Positions 54,080 to 63,160 of a stretch of 64,000 nt of DNA are shown here, one piece after another. The notes beneath the pieces were generated by a model, which saw nothing but the letters and a program-made list of their open reading frames with translations, had not been told where the DNA came from and searched no databases. Source of the DNA: Novilysobacter selenitireducens (GTDB lineage Bacteria > Pseudomonadota > Gammaproteobacteria > Xanthomonadales > Xanthomonadaceae). The stretch covers positions 372,001-436,000 of the forward strand of contig NZ_JAINZW010000001.1 in NCBI RefSeq assembly GCF_020026895.1, written 5' to 3'. The number at the start of each line of letters is the position of its first letter. Position 1 is the first letter of the stretch. Made by a program: the position numbers and the translations under genes.

Positions 54080-54400
54080 GTGCTGCGAACAACGGGGTCA
54101 GCTTCACCTGGGCGCTTGGGATGCCAGCCTCCTCGTCGAGGAACACGCGCTTGGCTGTGAGAGTGCGAGCGTCGTCGGGGAGACGTTGAGCCTTTGCGGC
54201 TAGCTCTTCCGCTCTCGGGGTCAGCTTCAACTGTCAGCCGTCAGGCGCGTCCGCTGCCCCCTTGGGGCAATTTTCCTCGCGACCTTCCGAGCTTCAGCAC
54301 TGAGGCAGCAGGCCGGTCTCGGGCGTGTCGCCCATCTTGTACTACTCGCGCCGCTGCGCAGTCCGCTGCGCAAACAAGGGCGAAAACACACGGCGCGAGA
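54080..54400 (-). pseudogene. Degenerate copy of the 157-aa orphan gene and its 3' flank
   Basis: GGTCTCGGGCGTGTCGCCCA (54314) through ACACACGGCGC (about 54400) aligns base for base with 49548-49634, inside the orphan gene, including GTCGCCCATCTTGTA. The left part (CCTTCCGAGCTTCAGCACTG, about 54283) matches the 3' flank at 49090. The copy has lost most of the reading frame. The rest of the 594-nt gap (54014-54607) holds no gene and contains two GGGGTCAGCTTCA motifs. Confidence 0.6.
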
Positions 54401-54607
54401 TCGAAAGCCCGACACCAAGGTGGGTGGGGCTACGCAACACGAAGTGCACATGCCGAACGCTGTTCGCCGCGCCAGCGACTGAGAGTCCACTGTCTGGAAA
54501 GACGAGAAACGGCGCGCTTGCGGCGTCGCGATGCTCTGTGGCCTACTCGCGCCGCGGGCGAGGCCCGCTGGATAAAACGGACGTTCAAAAACTACGGAGA
54601 GTTAAGG

Positions 54608-55126
<519 letters not shown>

Positions 55127-55141
55127 TCTAGCTGCACCAAA

Positions 55142-55175
55142 GTCGTTGCTCTTGGGTCAGTCCAAGAGCAACGAC
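55142..55175. terminator. Strong hairpin between convergent genes
   Basis: A perfect 14-bp inverted repeat GTCGTTGCTCTTGG / CCAAGAGCAACGAC with a 6-nt loop lies 15 nt after the poly-glycine gene and ahead of the 3' end of the TPR gene. There is no long T tract. A terminator or mRNA 3'-end stabiliser serving both strands is likely. Confidence 0.65.
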
Positions 55176-55317
55176 GCTGACCATGGCAGGCATTCTGGAT
55201 TCATGCGCTGCACGCGGCGAGAGTCAGAGCGCTTGCACTGCCTTTTGCCAAGGACGACAAGGCCGTTGCCGCTCCTGACCACAATCCTTGTTGAGCGGGG
55301 CGCACCCCGGTAAGGAT

Positions 55318-56865
55318 TCAGTCGATACCCGTGACGTCAAACACTCCGGGCCGAAGCACCCGACCCACTTGCGCGATGGCGGCCTGCACGTCGGGCCTTG
55401 CGAGCAGCGTGGCGCGGTTCGCCTCCAGCGCGGCATTGGCCGGCAGCGGCACGGGCGTACGGAACTGCTGCACGGACTCCAGCGCCTGCGCGCGCGTCGC
55501 GGGGTCCTCGAGTGACCGGACCAGCTCGGTCGCGGCGCGCTCGATGTCGCTTGCGCGCAGCAGCTCGGCGACCACGATCTCGCGCGAGTCCGCGCGCTGG
55601 TCGTACAGGTAGGCGAGCGCCTGTGCGGCCCCCGCTGCATCGTCCAGCTGCAGGGCCGCGCAATGGCGCACGGCGGTCTGCACCATGAGGCCGTAGCCGC
55701 TCATGTCGGAGACGGGCTCGATCACGCGCAGCGCATCGGCAGGGCGCCCGACCTCGCACAGGAATGAGCCCAGGTTGAGCCGCTGGCTGACGTTGTCCCC
55801 GCCGTTCTCGCTGAGTTTGCCCGCGTACTCCAACTGCGCGGCCGCTTCGTCGAAGCGGCCGGCGCGGCGCAGCGCAATCGCTTTGTTGTTGAGTACCCAG
55901 ATGCGCTCGTCGAAAGCGAGGAACCCGCTGGGATCTTCGGCGGATTCGATGGCCGCAAGTACAGCTTCTGACTCGGTCAGTGCCTCCGCGTCACGGCCCG
56001 CCACCAGCAGCGCGGTGCCCAGGTCCGCGGCCAGGTCGATCCGCTCGGGCTGTTCCGCGCGCAGCGCGCGCAGGCGCTCGACCTCGGCGGCGGCAGCGGC
56101 TTCGGGCGAGGGGAGCTGCTCGACGGCGGTGATCAGCGGGTCGAAGCGCAGGTCGCTGCGGATCTTCACGATGGCAAGCGGGTCGCCGATGCCTGCGATC
56201 ACCGAAGCCGCGCGGTCGCGGTCGTCCCTGGCCAGGTGCAGCAGGGCGAGTTCGCGCCAGATATCGTCGACGCCGCGTCCGTTGTCGTTCCAGCCGGCAT
56301 CGAACAACGCGTCCATCAGCGCCACGCGATCCTCGGCGAGGGGCTCTCCGCGTACCAGCAGGTCGGTCATCAGCATGCGGTCGAGGTTGTTGACCAGCGA
56401 GGGCCAGCGTTTGACGAACGCCACCATCTGCTGCGACGCGCGGCTGCGGTAGCCGAGTTGCAGCTCGAGGATGGCCAGCCGGTACCAGTCGTCCGGGTCG
56501 TTGCCATCGGCGGCGGTGGCCGCCCGCATCAACTCGGCCGCGCGCGCCGTGTCGTCGTCTTCCCACGCCAGTACGGCGTTCATCGAGAGCAGTTCGCGCT
56601 GATGTGCTGGCTGCAGGGTCGAAAACACCGGATCCACCACCACCGCATCCAGGACCTGCCGCGCGGCCTCCGGCTCGCCCTGATCCGCATGCGTGAGCGC
56701 GCGCCGGATCCTGGCGTACAGGTCGCCCAGCGGACCGCTCGGTGGTGACTGCGTCACGCCCAGCGGCGGCGCGGGCGGCGCGCTGGGTTGAACTGTAGCG
56801 AGCGCATAGGAACACATGACACTGCCCGCGATGAGGGCAAGGGCCCGGGTGCAGCGATCCAGCAT
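55318..56865 (-). CDS. Exported TPR-repeat protein
   Basis: A 515-residue protein with a signal peptide (LDRCTRALALIAGSVMCSYALA) and many TPR-like helix pairs (about residues 55-160 and 320-420; for example NNKAIALRRAGRFDEAAAQLEYAG). The start is decided by spacing: CAGGGGG is 6 nt before the ATG at 56865 but abuts the ATG at 56871. No catalytic domain is seen. TPR proteins in the periplasm often scaffold envelope complexes; the partner is unknown. It has its own 3' hairpin region and no operon partner. Confidence 0.78.
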   Translation of the reverse strand: MLDRCTRALALIAGSVMCSYALATVQPSAPPAPPLGVTQSPPSGPLGDLYARIRRALTHADQGEPEAARQVLDAVVVDPVFSTLQPAHQRELLSMNAVLAWEDDDTARAAELMRAATAADGNDPDDWYRLAILELQLGYRSRASQQMVAFVKRWPSLVNNLDRMLMTDLLVRGEPLAEDRVALMDALFDAGWNDNGRGVDDIWRELALLHLARDDRDRAASVIAGIGDPLAIVKIRSDLRFDPLITAVEQLPSPEAAAAAEVERLRALRAEQPERIDLAADLGTALLVAGRDAEALTESEAVLAAIESAEDPSGFLAFDERIWVLNNKAIALRRAGRFDEAAAQLEYAGKLSENGGDNVSQRLNLGSFLCEVGRPADALRVIEPVSDMSGYGLMVQTAVRHCAALQLDDAAGAAQALAYLYDQRADSREIVVAELLRASDIERAATELVRSLEDPATRAQALESVQQFRTPVPLPANAALEANRATLLARPDVQAAIAQVGRVLRPGVFDVTGID

Positions 56866-57447
56866 GGTCATCCCCCTGTGCGCGACGTGGTGCGCGCAGC
56901 GCGATGGTGCAATACACCGGCGCGTTGCGCGAGTCGGCTCAGATGCAGTGGCCCAGTCGTGGACCCCGTCCCACCACGCGCAGCGCGCATCGGCGTGCCG
57001 CCGGAGTTTCTTTCGCTCGGACCAGCGTCCCGGCGGACGGTGGACCTGCGCTGGCCGGTATTCGTCAACCCGAAACTCGCGCAAGGGGCCGAATGATGGT
57101 TTCATTCCAGTCCGAGGTGTCCGCTGGGGAGCAGGCACCTGGGGGCACGATCGCAACAGGCGTGGGATGCGCTGACAGGCGCGTCCGCGACAATCAAAAC
57201 AGGGGCAATCCAATGAGAAAGGGTTTCGTGGCGGCGCTGCTGCTGGCGGCGGAACGCACCCAGGCCCTGCTGCTCCGGATCGGCGGATCGATCGCTTCGC
57301 GGAGGGTGCTAGCGGCACTGGCCTGGACGGTAATGCGCCGGCGGGCTTGGGGGCACCGCAATTCGCCACAGGGGCAGGCCGCAGCGGCGGACGGTGGATC
57401 TGGCAGGGCTCGACTGGGTGGATGTGGCGCGGCTTTCAGGGGGCGGG
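56866..57447. other. Intergenic region with no supported gene
   Basis: A weak 82-codon frame (57213-57461) with AGGGG upstream begins MRKGFVAALLLAAERTQ but then becomes a random-looking Arg/Gly-rich frame that runs into a REP unit. The phrase GCGGACGGTGGA occurs twice (about 57034 and 57388). I see no RNA gene or promoter. It may be decayed coding sequence. Confidence 0.45.
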
Positions 57448-57811
57448 ATTCGCGGCTGTAGCCGCTCCTACAAGTGTCTTGGCGATGGAGCATGGCGGCG
57501 GGGTGGGCGGCTGCAACAGGCATCACGCTCGTGGCTTACGTCGCTCCTACGAAAGGCGCGGTCGAGAGTGGTGCGATGGATGGGGCCGGCTTCACCTGTA
57601 GGAGCGACGTGAGTCGCGACCGCGCCACTACGTCTGCGACGAATGGCCGTGATTTCTGTAGGAGCGGCTTCAGCCGCGATCGGGGTGTGGCGCGGGTTTC
57701 ATGGGGCGGCGTTCGCGGCTGAAGTCGCTCCTACAGGTGGGGCGGTTCTCGCATGCAGTGGATATCGGTCTGAGTCGGGATACCGGTCGCGACTTACGTC
57801 GCTCCTACAGG
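57448..57811 (+). repeat. REP cluster of six units, several degenerate
   Basis: Inverted A (with TGTAGCC change), inverted B, B, A, a hybrid inverted unit (CGCGGCTGAAGTCGCTCC, half A half B) and inverted B, with unrelated spacers. The mixture and mutations suggest an older cluster than those at 38463 or 42551. Confidence 0.85.
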
Positions 57812-57836
57812 GGACCGCTGTTGAGACGGGCCGCCG

Positions 57837-58535
57837 TCAGCGGCGGTGGGCTGCGTCGAGGTGCTTGCGCAGCTTGCGTGCCCAGTCCTTCAGGATGTCG
57901 TTCATCGCGGCCTGGTTGGTGACGCGGTTCGCGCGCTGTCCCATGCCACCGAAGGAGTCATCGGCTTGCGCGTCCATGATCCGCGCCAGCAGGGTGTTGG
58001 TCGTGGGATCCCACAGTTCCAGGTAGAGCGTCATCTGGCCGGCGGAGTTCACGATGGCGGTCCTGACATCGGAGGTCATCAGGTCCGGCGCGGTCACCTG
58101 CAGGTTGAGGATCGCCGGCCGCAGGACCAGCACGTCGGGCGCTGCCGACTCCACCACCTGGTAGCCGCCGTCCTTTTGCAGTTCCTCGGTGAAGACCTTC
58201 TTGAACGCCGCGGCGACGTCGGCTTTTGCGCGGTCCATGTGCCGCGTAGAGACGCGGCCCTGCACGCCCATGACGTTGGCGTTGTAGTCGCGTTGCCAGT
58301 CCTCGGAGAACTCGACGAGCGTATCCAGGATGACCACGCGGTCGTACTGGTCGAAGGTCGCGCCGGGCTTCAGGTAGACCAGGCGCGCGTCCTTGCTCGT
58401 CTGCAGTTGCAGGCCTTCCTCGGTGACCTGGGGGGCGGGTGCCTGCGCCCGCAGGCCGCCGACGCCTCCCAAGGCCAGGCCCGCCAGCAGGCAGCACGCA
58501 ATCGCAAGCGGCGTCAGTGATCGTGCCAAGTCCAT
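57837..58535 (-). CDS. DUF3313-like exported protein
   Basis: A 232-residue protein with a signal peptide (LTPLAIACCLLAGLALGGVGG...AQA). The mature part resembles the DUF3313 family of exported/lipoproteins: YLKPGATFDQYDRVVI, followed by an alpha/beta body (VESAAPDVLVLRPAILNLQV, AGQMTLYLELWDPTTNTLLAR), and ends with DWARKLRKHLD. No clear lipobox is seen, although CC occurs in the hydrophobic core. The function of the family is unknown. Confidence 0.65.
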   Translation of the reverse strand: MDLARSLTPLAIACCLLAGLALGGVGGLRAQAPAPQVTEEGLQLQTSKDARLVYLKPGATFDQYDRVVILDTLVEFSEDWQRDYNANVMGVQGRVSTRHMDRAKADVAAAFKKVFTEELQKDGGYQVVESAAPDVLVLRPAILNLQVTAPDLMTSDVRTAIVNSAGQMTLYLELWDPTTNTLLARIMDAQADDSFGGMGQRANRVTNQAAMNDILKDWARKLRKHLDAAHRR

Positions 58536-58655
58536 GGGTGCGGTTCCGCGGTCGGGTTGGGCGATGCCGGGTCACCCGGCCACGCCTGGGCATGCTTGCC
58601 CTCACCAACGCGGCGAGTGTGGAAAAGGGGACGGGCGCCGCCGGCCGTTGTTGCG

Positions 58656-60545
58656 TCATCGTCCGAACCAGCGCCTGCGCCACTTCTTCCACCGCGACTG
58701 CGGCGCCGCGCGTTCCCGCACCTCGCGTGGCGCGCCCAGAGCCCGTGCGCCGATGGCCGGGCCGGTGAACTGCGCCCACATGCGGGCGGGCAGGCCGCCG
58801 CCGGTGACGCCATCCATCGGGGTGCCGTCGTCGTTGCCCACCCACACGCCCACGGCCAGGTCGCCGGCCAAGCCGATGAACAGGGCATCGCGGTGGTCCT
58901 GCGTGGTGCCGGTCTTGCCGAAGGCCGGTTGCGACAGGCGCGCGGCGCGGGCGGTGCCGTCGTTGACCGCGGCTTCCAGCAGCTGCAGCAGGGCGACGCG
59001 TTCTTCGTCCTCCAGCACGGTGTCGCCGCCGTGGTCCTTGGCGTCGGGGTGCTGCACGCCGTGCGGGATGACCGGCGCGGTGGGCGAACCCAGCGCGGCG
59101 TAGGCGGCGGTGAGTTCCATCAGGTTGGTTTCCGACACGCCCAGCGCCAGCATCGGGTCGTCCTTCAGCTCGCTCTGGACGCCCAGGTCGCGCGCGGCAC
59201 GGATCACGGCGCGCGGACCGATCTGCTCGGCCAGGCGCACGGCCACCACGTTGCTGGACTGCGCGAACGCCTGGCGCAGCGTGATGGGGCCGCTGTAGTC
59301 GTCGTTGTAGTTGCTGGGCGACCAGTCGCCGATCGTCAGCGGCGTGTCGTCGACCACGGTGTCCAGCGTCATGCCGTCGCGCAATGCGGCCAGGTACACG
59401 AACAACTTAAACGTAGAGCCGGGCTGGCGCTGTGCCTGGGTGGCGCGGTTGAAGGCGCTTTCCTTGTAGTCGCCGCCGCCGACCATGGCCACCACCTCGC
59501 CGTTGGTGCGCATGGCCACCAGCGCGGCCTGCCCGACGCCGTCGCGCGCGCCGCTGCGCAGGGCATCGCGCACCACGCGCTCGGCCAAGGACTGCAGCCG
59601 CGGGTCCAGCGTGGTCGGCACTTCCACCTCGCCGTATTCGGCGTCGAACACCGCCTTGGCCTGCGGCGACACCCAGTCGGCGAAGTACGTGCCCACCGGC
59701 AGCGGGTCGCGCCCCATGCGCAGGCGCGCGGGGCGGGCGTCTTCGGCCTCCTCCTGCGTGATCGCGCCGTGGTCGACCATGGCCTGCAGCACCACGCGGG
59801 CGCGCTCGCGGGCGCCGTCCAGGTTGTCGGTGGGCGCCAGCGTGGACGGCGCCTTGATCATGCCGGCCAGCATCGCCGCCTCGCCGAGCGACAGGTCCTC
59901 GGGCGCGCGGTCGAAGTAGTGCCGCGCAGCGGCGCGCAGGCCGTAAACGCCGTCGCCCAGGTAGATGCTGCTCAGGTACCGCGACAGGATCTCGTCCTTG
60001 TCCAGTCGCAGCTCCAGCCACAGCGCGATCAGCGCCTCCTGGAACTTGCGCCGGAAGGTGCGCTCCGATTCCAGGAACGAGGTCTTGGCCAGCTGCTGGG
60101 TAATGGTGCTGCCGCCCTGCTGGATCTCGCCGGCCTCGGCGTTGTGCCGCGCCGCGCGCGCCACGCCGCGCAGGTCGATGCCGAAGTGCTGGCGGAAGCG
60201 GCGGTCCTCGATGGCGAGCACCGCGTTGACCACATGCGGCGGCAACTCGCGCGCATCCACGGGCTCGTCCTTCAGCGCCCCGCGTCGTGCGAACGGCGTG
60301 CCCTCGGTGTCGACCAGCACCAGCGTCGCCTCAGGCAGCGGTTCCAACGCCCGCGACACGGGCAAAGCCCAGCTCAGCCAGGTGAACACGAGCAGCAGCG
60401 CCGCCGCCACGACGCCGGCGGCGCGCCACGGGTGTGCGCGCATCCAGGCACGCAGGCGCTGAGTACGGGTGCGTGGTTGTGCGGGCGTGGGTGAAGCAGG
60501 TGCGCCGTCTTCGGCGAAATCGGGCGCGTCGACAATTTCATTCAT
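58656..60545 (-). CDS. Class A penicillin-binding protein (PBP1 family)
   Basis: A 629-residue bifunctional peptidoglycan synthase. A cytoplasmic proline-rich N-terminus is followed by one transmembrane helix (about residues 44-64). The GT51 transglycosylase has EDRRFRQHFGID (catalytic Glu), GGSTITQQLAK, RKFQEALIA and YLSSIYLGDGVYG. The transpeptidase has the SxxK serine in PGSTFK, SSN and KTGTTQDHRD. The start at 60545 begins MNEIVDAP; a second ATG lies 4 nt away out of frame. The small size suggests a PBP1a/PbpC-like accessory enzyme rather than PBP1b. Confidence 0.94.
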   Translation of the reverse strand: MNEIVDAPDFAEDGAPASPTPAQPRTRTQRLRAWMRAHPWRAAGVVAAALLLVFTWLSWALPVSRALEPLPEATLVLVDTEGTPFARRGALKDEPVDARELPPHVVNAVLAIEDRRFRQHFGIDLRGVARAARHNAEAGEIQQGGSTITQQLAKTSFLESERTFRRKFQEALIALWLELRLDKDEILSRYLSSIYLGDGVYGLRAAARHYFDRAPEDLSLGEAAMLAGMIKAPSTLAPTDNLDGARERARVVLQAMVDHGAITQEEAEDARPARLRMGRDPLPVGTYFADWVSPQAKAVFDAEYGEVEVPTTLDPRLQSLAERVVRDALRSGARDGVGQAALVAMRTNGEVVAMVGGGDYKESAFNRATQAQRQPGSTFKLFVYLAALRDGMTLDTVVDDTPLTIGDWSPSNYNDDYSGPITLRQAFAQSSNVVAVRLAEQIGPRAVIRAARDLGVQSELKDDPMLALGVSETNLMELTAAYAALGSPTAPVIPHGVQHPDAKDHGGDTVLEDEERVALLQLLEAAVNDGTARAARLSQPAFGKTGTTQDHRDALFIGLAGDLAVGVWVGNDDGTPMDGVTGGGLPARMWAQFTGPAIGARALGAPREVRERAAPQSRWKKWRRRWFGR

Positions 60546-60720
60546 CCGCGGATTGTCGACGGCAGGGTGGCATCGGATGCGTGAAGCGCAAGGCGCGTCC
60601 GCAATGCAAGGCGTGCATATCGCATGGTGGTCACGGCAGCTTTGCGATCCTTGCATGGCGTCGGTCGGCAGTGCCATGCCTGCACGCACGGCCGGCGGTC
60701 ATTCGTACGGGAGATCCCCC

Positions 60721-60993
60721 ATGACCAAGTCCAGTGATACCTCCACCGGTGCCGCCGCCCGCAGCCAGGGCGAGGCCAGCGGCCAGAAGGCCGGGCTGCG
60801 GCAGCCCGCCGACGACAACCGCATTGAAGACAGGCTCGAGAACGTCGACCTGGAGTCGCGCGGCGCCAAGGTGAACGACCATCTGCGCGACAAGCGTGGC
60901 AAGGGCGTGGCCGGCGAGTACGACGATTCCATCGACCACGACGCCGACGAACGCTACGTGCAGGACAACGCCGCCGAACGTCCAAAGCAGTAG
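60721..60993 (+). CDS. Small hydrophilic hypothetical protein
   Basis: A 90-residue, highly charged, probably disordered protein. GGGAG lies 8 nt before the ATG. It is rich in Asp/Arg/Gly (RIEDRLENVDLESRGAKV, GEYDDSIDHDADERYV) with no hydrophobic core. Such proteins in xanthomonads resemble stress/desiccation-type hydrophilins, but no family was recognised. It is divergent from the PBP gene. Confidence 0.6.
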   Translation: MTKSSDTSTGAAARSQGEASGQKAGLRQPADDNRIEDRLENVDLESRGAKVNDHLRDKRGKGVAGEYDDSIDHDADERYVQDNAAERPKQ

Positions 60994-61003
60994 CGCCGGA
61001 CCC

Positions 61004-61135
61004 TTGCAGGAGCGACGTAAGTCGCGACCACGCCACCCCGGCTGCGACGAACACCTGTAGGAGCGGCTTCAGCCGCGAACCCCGCTCCCTGCAACCCGCG
61101 CCGCATCCGGATCGCGACTGAAGCCGCTCCTACAG
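61004..61135 (+). repeat. REP cluster with a hybrid unit
   Basis: Type B (GCAGGAGCGACGTAAGTCGC, one change), type A, and an inverted unit ATCGCGACTGAAGCCGCTCC whose two arms come from B (GCGACT) and A (AAGCCGC), so its stem is imperfect. Confidence 0.88.
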
Positions 61136-61181
61136 AAGCCAGCTTCTTGAAACAGCCGGCCGGCAACCCGACGTTCGGTTC

Positions 61182-61376
61182 GTGACCAACACCCCCGACC
61201 CGCGACCGGTTCCGCCGGAGAAGCCGCTGCCGACCGACTGCTGCGGCAGCGGCTGCGCGGTGTGCGTCAACGACGCCTACCAGGAAGAGCTGGACGACCA
61301 CGAGGCGCGTCTGGCGGCATGGCGGGCACGCAATCCGGCGGTCGACCACGACGGCGGGGCGGGCGCCGAGGAGTAG
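61182..61376 (+). CDS. Small oxidoreductase-like (Oxidored-like) domain protein
   Basis: A 64-residue protein made of the short Oxidored-like motif: proline-rich start (PDPRPVPPEKPLP), then DCCGSGCAVCVNDAYQEELD (about residues 19-38), with the four conserved cysteines and the C-x-x-C pattern of the family also found at the N-terminus of eukaryotic oxidoreductases. It may bind metal. The GTG start at 61182 is used because the Pro-rich segment begins right after it. It has no obvious ribosome-binding site. Confidence 0.8.
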   Translation: MTNTPDPRPVPPEKPLPTDCCGSGCAVCVNDAYQEELDDHEARLAAWRARNPAVDHDGGAGAEE

Positions 61377-61397
61377 CCGGCCGAGGGCCGCAGCAGT

Positions 61398-63137
61398 CTA
61401 TCCAGCTATCCGATGGCCCTGGTACGGCCGCGCCAAGAGCGGCAGGCCAGCGAGCCCGGTTACCCGACCAGCATGCGCGCGGCTTCGCGCTCGACCTGCA
61501 CCGTTTCGCTGGCGCGGGTGGCCGGAGGGTTGCCGGGCACCCACCTCCAACTGCGCGAGCGAGGCCTCGACTGGCGCGGCCACCGCATCCTGCGTACGCA
61601 TGTGCCCGACCCGGCGGGCCGGATCGCCCAGGTCGCCCTGGATCACGAACACGTTGGCGCCGGCAGACAGCGCATCGGTCTGCGCGCTCAACACCACGTG
61701 GTCGATGCGCGTCAGACCCCGCGCCTGCGCAAGTGCCGCAAGGCTGGCACTCATGCGCTCGCTGGCGTCGTCGGGCGTCCGGCCCAGGTCGCGGTCCAGC
61801 CGATGGACGCCGGCGCGCGCTTGGTTCAGTAGCGGATGGCTGGATGATCCAAGCGGCGAGCCGCTGATCCCCGGCAGGGAAGGTGCGGCTGATTCGCCGA
61901 GGTCCACGCTGATGCGACGTGCATCGGTCCCGGCGGGTCGCAGCACGGGAGCGGTGGGATCGACGTGCAACAGCGTGCGCGTTTGACGTTCGGCGTCTTC
62001 GAACAGGTCGACGATGCCGTTGCGATGCCGCGCGCGTGAGAGGTCATCGCGCGACACCGCGGACCACGCCCCATCGACGTGCCGCGCGCCATGGCCCTCC
62101 AGGTTCCACAGCACGAGGTCGTCGCCCGACGCGTAGAGCCCCGCCGTCGGCGGGTTGCCGTTCTCCGGCCGCGGTCGGCCCCACGCGTAGGCACCGCCCT
62201 CGTCCAGCGCGGCGATCAACCGCGGTGCCTGTGCCGGCTGCAGGAACAGGTTCTTCACCGCCGTGTACTGATGCGGGAGGTCGGGCTTCCCGGGCTGCTG
62301 GTGGAGCTGCGTCGGGTTGACCAGCGGGTCGGCGACCACGGCGCTCCATGCATCGGCCAGCGGGCTGCGCGGATCGGCGTTGCGCAGGGCGACCAGGACT
62401 TCGGCGGCGTGCGAAGTGTGGACGCGGCCCGACTCGACGTAATCGGTTCGGATGTCGGCTCTGCGGAGGGTATCGATTGCAGTGTTGACTGCGTCAACCG
62501 AGTCCAGCCGCCCCTGATCCATACCCTGCAGGATTCGGGGCGTCCACTTACTGCCACTCTGGTTCTGCAGCTTCATGACAACGGCGGCCAATCGAACCTG
62601 GTCGTCAGTGGATGACTCCTGGTAGAGCGTCGTTTCCACCAGGTGCGGTGCTACACCGGAAATGAGCCTGTCGATCTGTGCGACATCCCGGGCATGCACA
62701 AAGGAGATCCCCTCGTCGCTCTGAAGGTAGGCGTTGAGGCGATCCAATGCTTCGGCGTTGGGAGGGCGTCCCTTGTCCGCACTGATCGCCCTGCCGGTAC
62801 GTGCCAAGTCCGCTGTCAGCTGTTGCTCGCTGGTGCTAGAGAGCACCCACGATGGGTGGTGCTCGCGTGCCCACGACTGGAAGCTGGAAACCAGTTCGCC
62901 GGCAACAGCGGGATGTTGTCCGAGGTCGGTTTGCAGTGTGCCCAGCGAGAATCCGCTGTTGCCGAGCGGTTCCATCACGCCCCGGCGAATGTTGCCCGCA
63001 AAGGAAAGACGATGAGACACATCACGACCACCGAATCCGCCTTCCGAACCCAGGCCGATCGCGAAGTAGGCGATCGCGCGGAGCTCGTTCTCGGTGGGGC
63101 TGCCTGTGACTTGCGTCTGTGTACGGGGAGGTGTCAT
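61398..63137 (-). CDS. XVIPCD-bearing type IV secretion effector (X-Tfe), frameshifted near its C-terminus
   Basis: A 579-codon frame. The C-terminal region (about residues 433-535) is an XVIPCD, the signal that binds VirD4 of the xanthomonad bacteria-killing T4SS: HPLLNQARAGVHRLDRDLGR, RIDHVVLSAQTDALSAGANV, FVIQGDLGDPARR, DAVAAPVEASLAQLE. The N-terminal domain (about 15-190) contains GFSLGTLQTDLGQHP and a lysozyme-like pattern, suggesting peptidoglycan hydrolysis (inference). At about 61535-61545 the frame shifts: the other frame continues PGNPPATRASETVQVEREAARMLVG and stops at 61460, which looks like the native end. AGGAG precedes the ATG. Immunity gene directly upstream. Confidence 0.83.
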   Translation of the reverse strand: MTPPRTQTQVTGSPTENELRAIAYFAIGLGSEGGFGGRDVSHRLSFAGNIRRGVMEPLGNSGFSLGTLQTDLGQHPAVAGELVSSFQSWAREHHPSWVLSSTSEQQLTADLARTGRAISADKGRPPNAEALDRLNAYLQSDEGISFVHARDVAQIDRLISGVAPHLVETTLYQESSTDDQVRLAAVVMKLQNQSGSKWTPRILQGMDQGRLDSVDAVNTAIDTLRRADIRTDYVESGRVHTSHAAEVLVALRNADPRSPLADAWSAVVADPLVNPTQLHQQPGKPDLPHQYTAVKNLFLQPAQAPRLIAALDEGGAYAWGRPRPENGNPPTAGLYASGDDLVLWNLEGHGARHVDGAWSAVSRDDLSRARHRNGIVDLFEDAERQTRTLLHVDPTAPVLRPAGTDARRISVDLGESAAPSLPGISGSPLGSSSHPLLNQARAGVHRLDRDLGRTPDDASERMSASLAALAQARGLTRIDHVVLSAQTDALSAGANVFVIQGDLGDPARRVGHMRTQDAVAAPVEASLAQLEVGARQPSGHPRQRNGAGRARSRAHAGRVTGLAGLPLLARPYQGHRIAG

Positions 63138-63160
63138 CCTTGACTCCTGTGGTGGGTGGG

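Noticed and set aside
57213-57461. 82-codon ORF beginning MRKGFVAALLLAAERTQ
   Set aside because: Only the first ~15 residues look like an export signal; the rest is Arg/Gly-rich and ends inside a REP unit. Possibly decayed, not supported as a gene.
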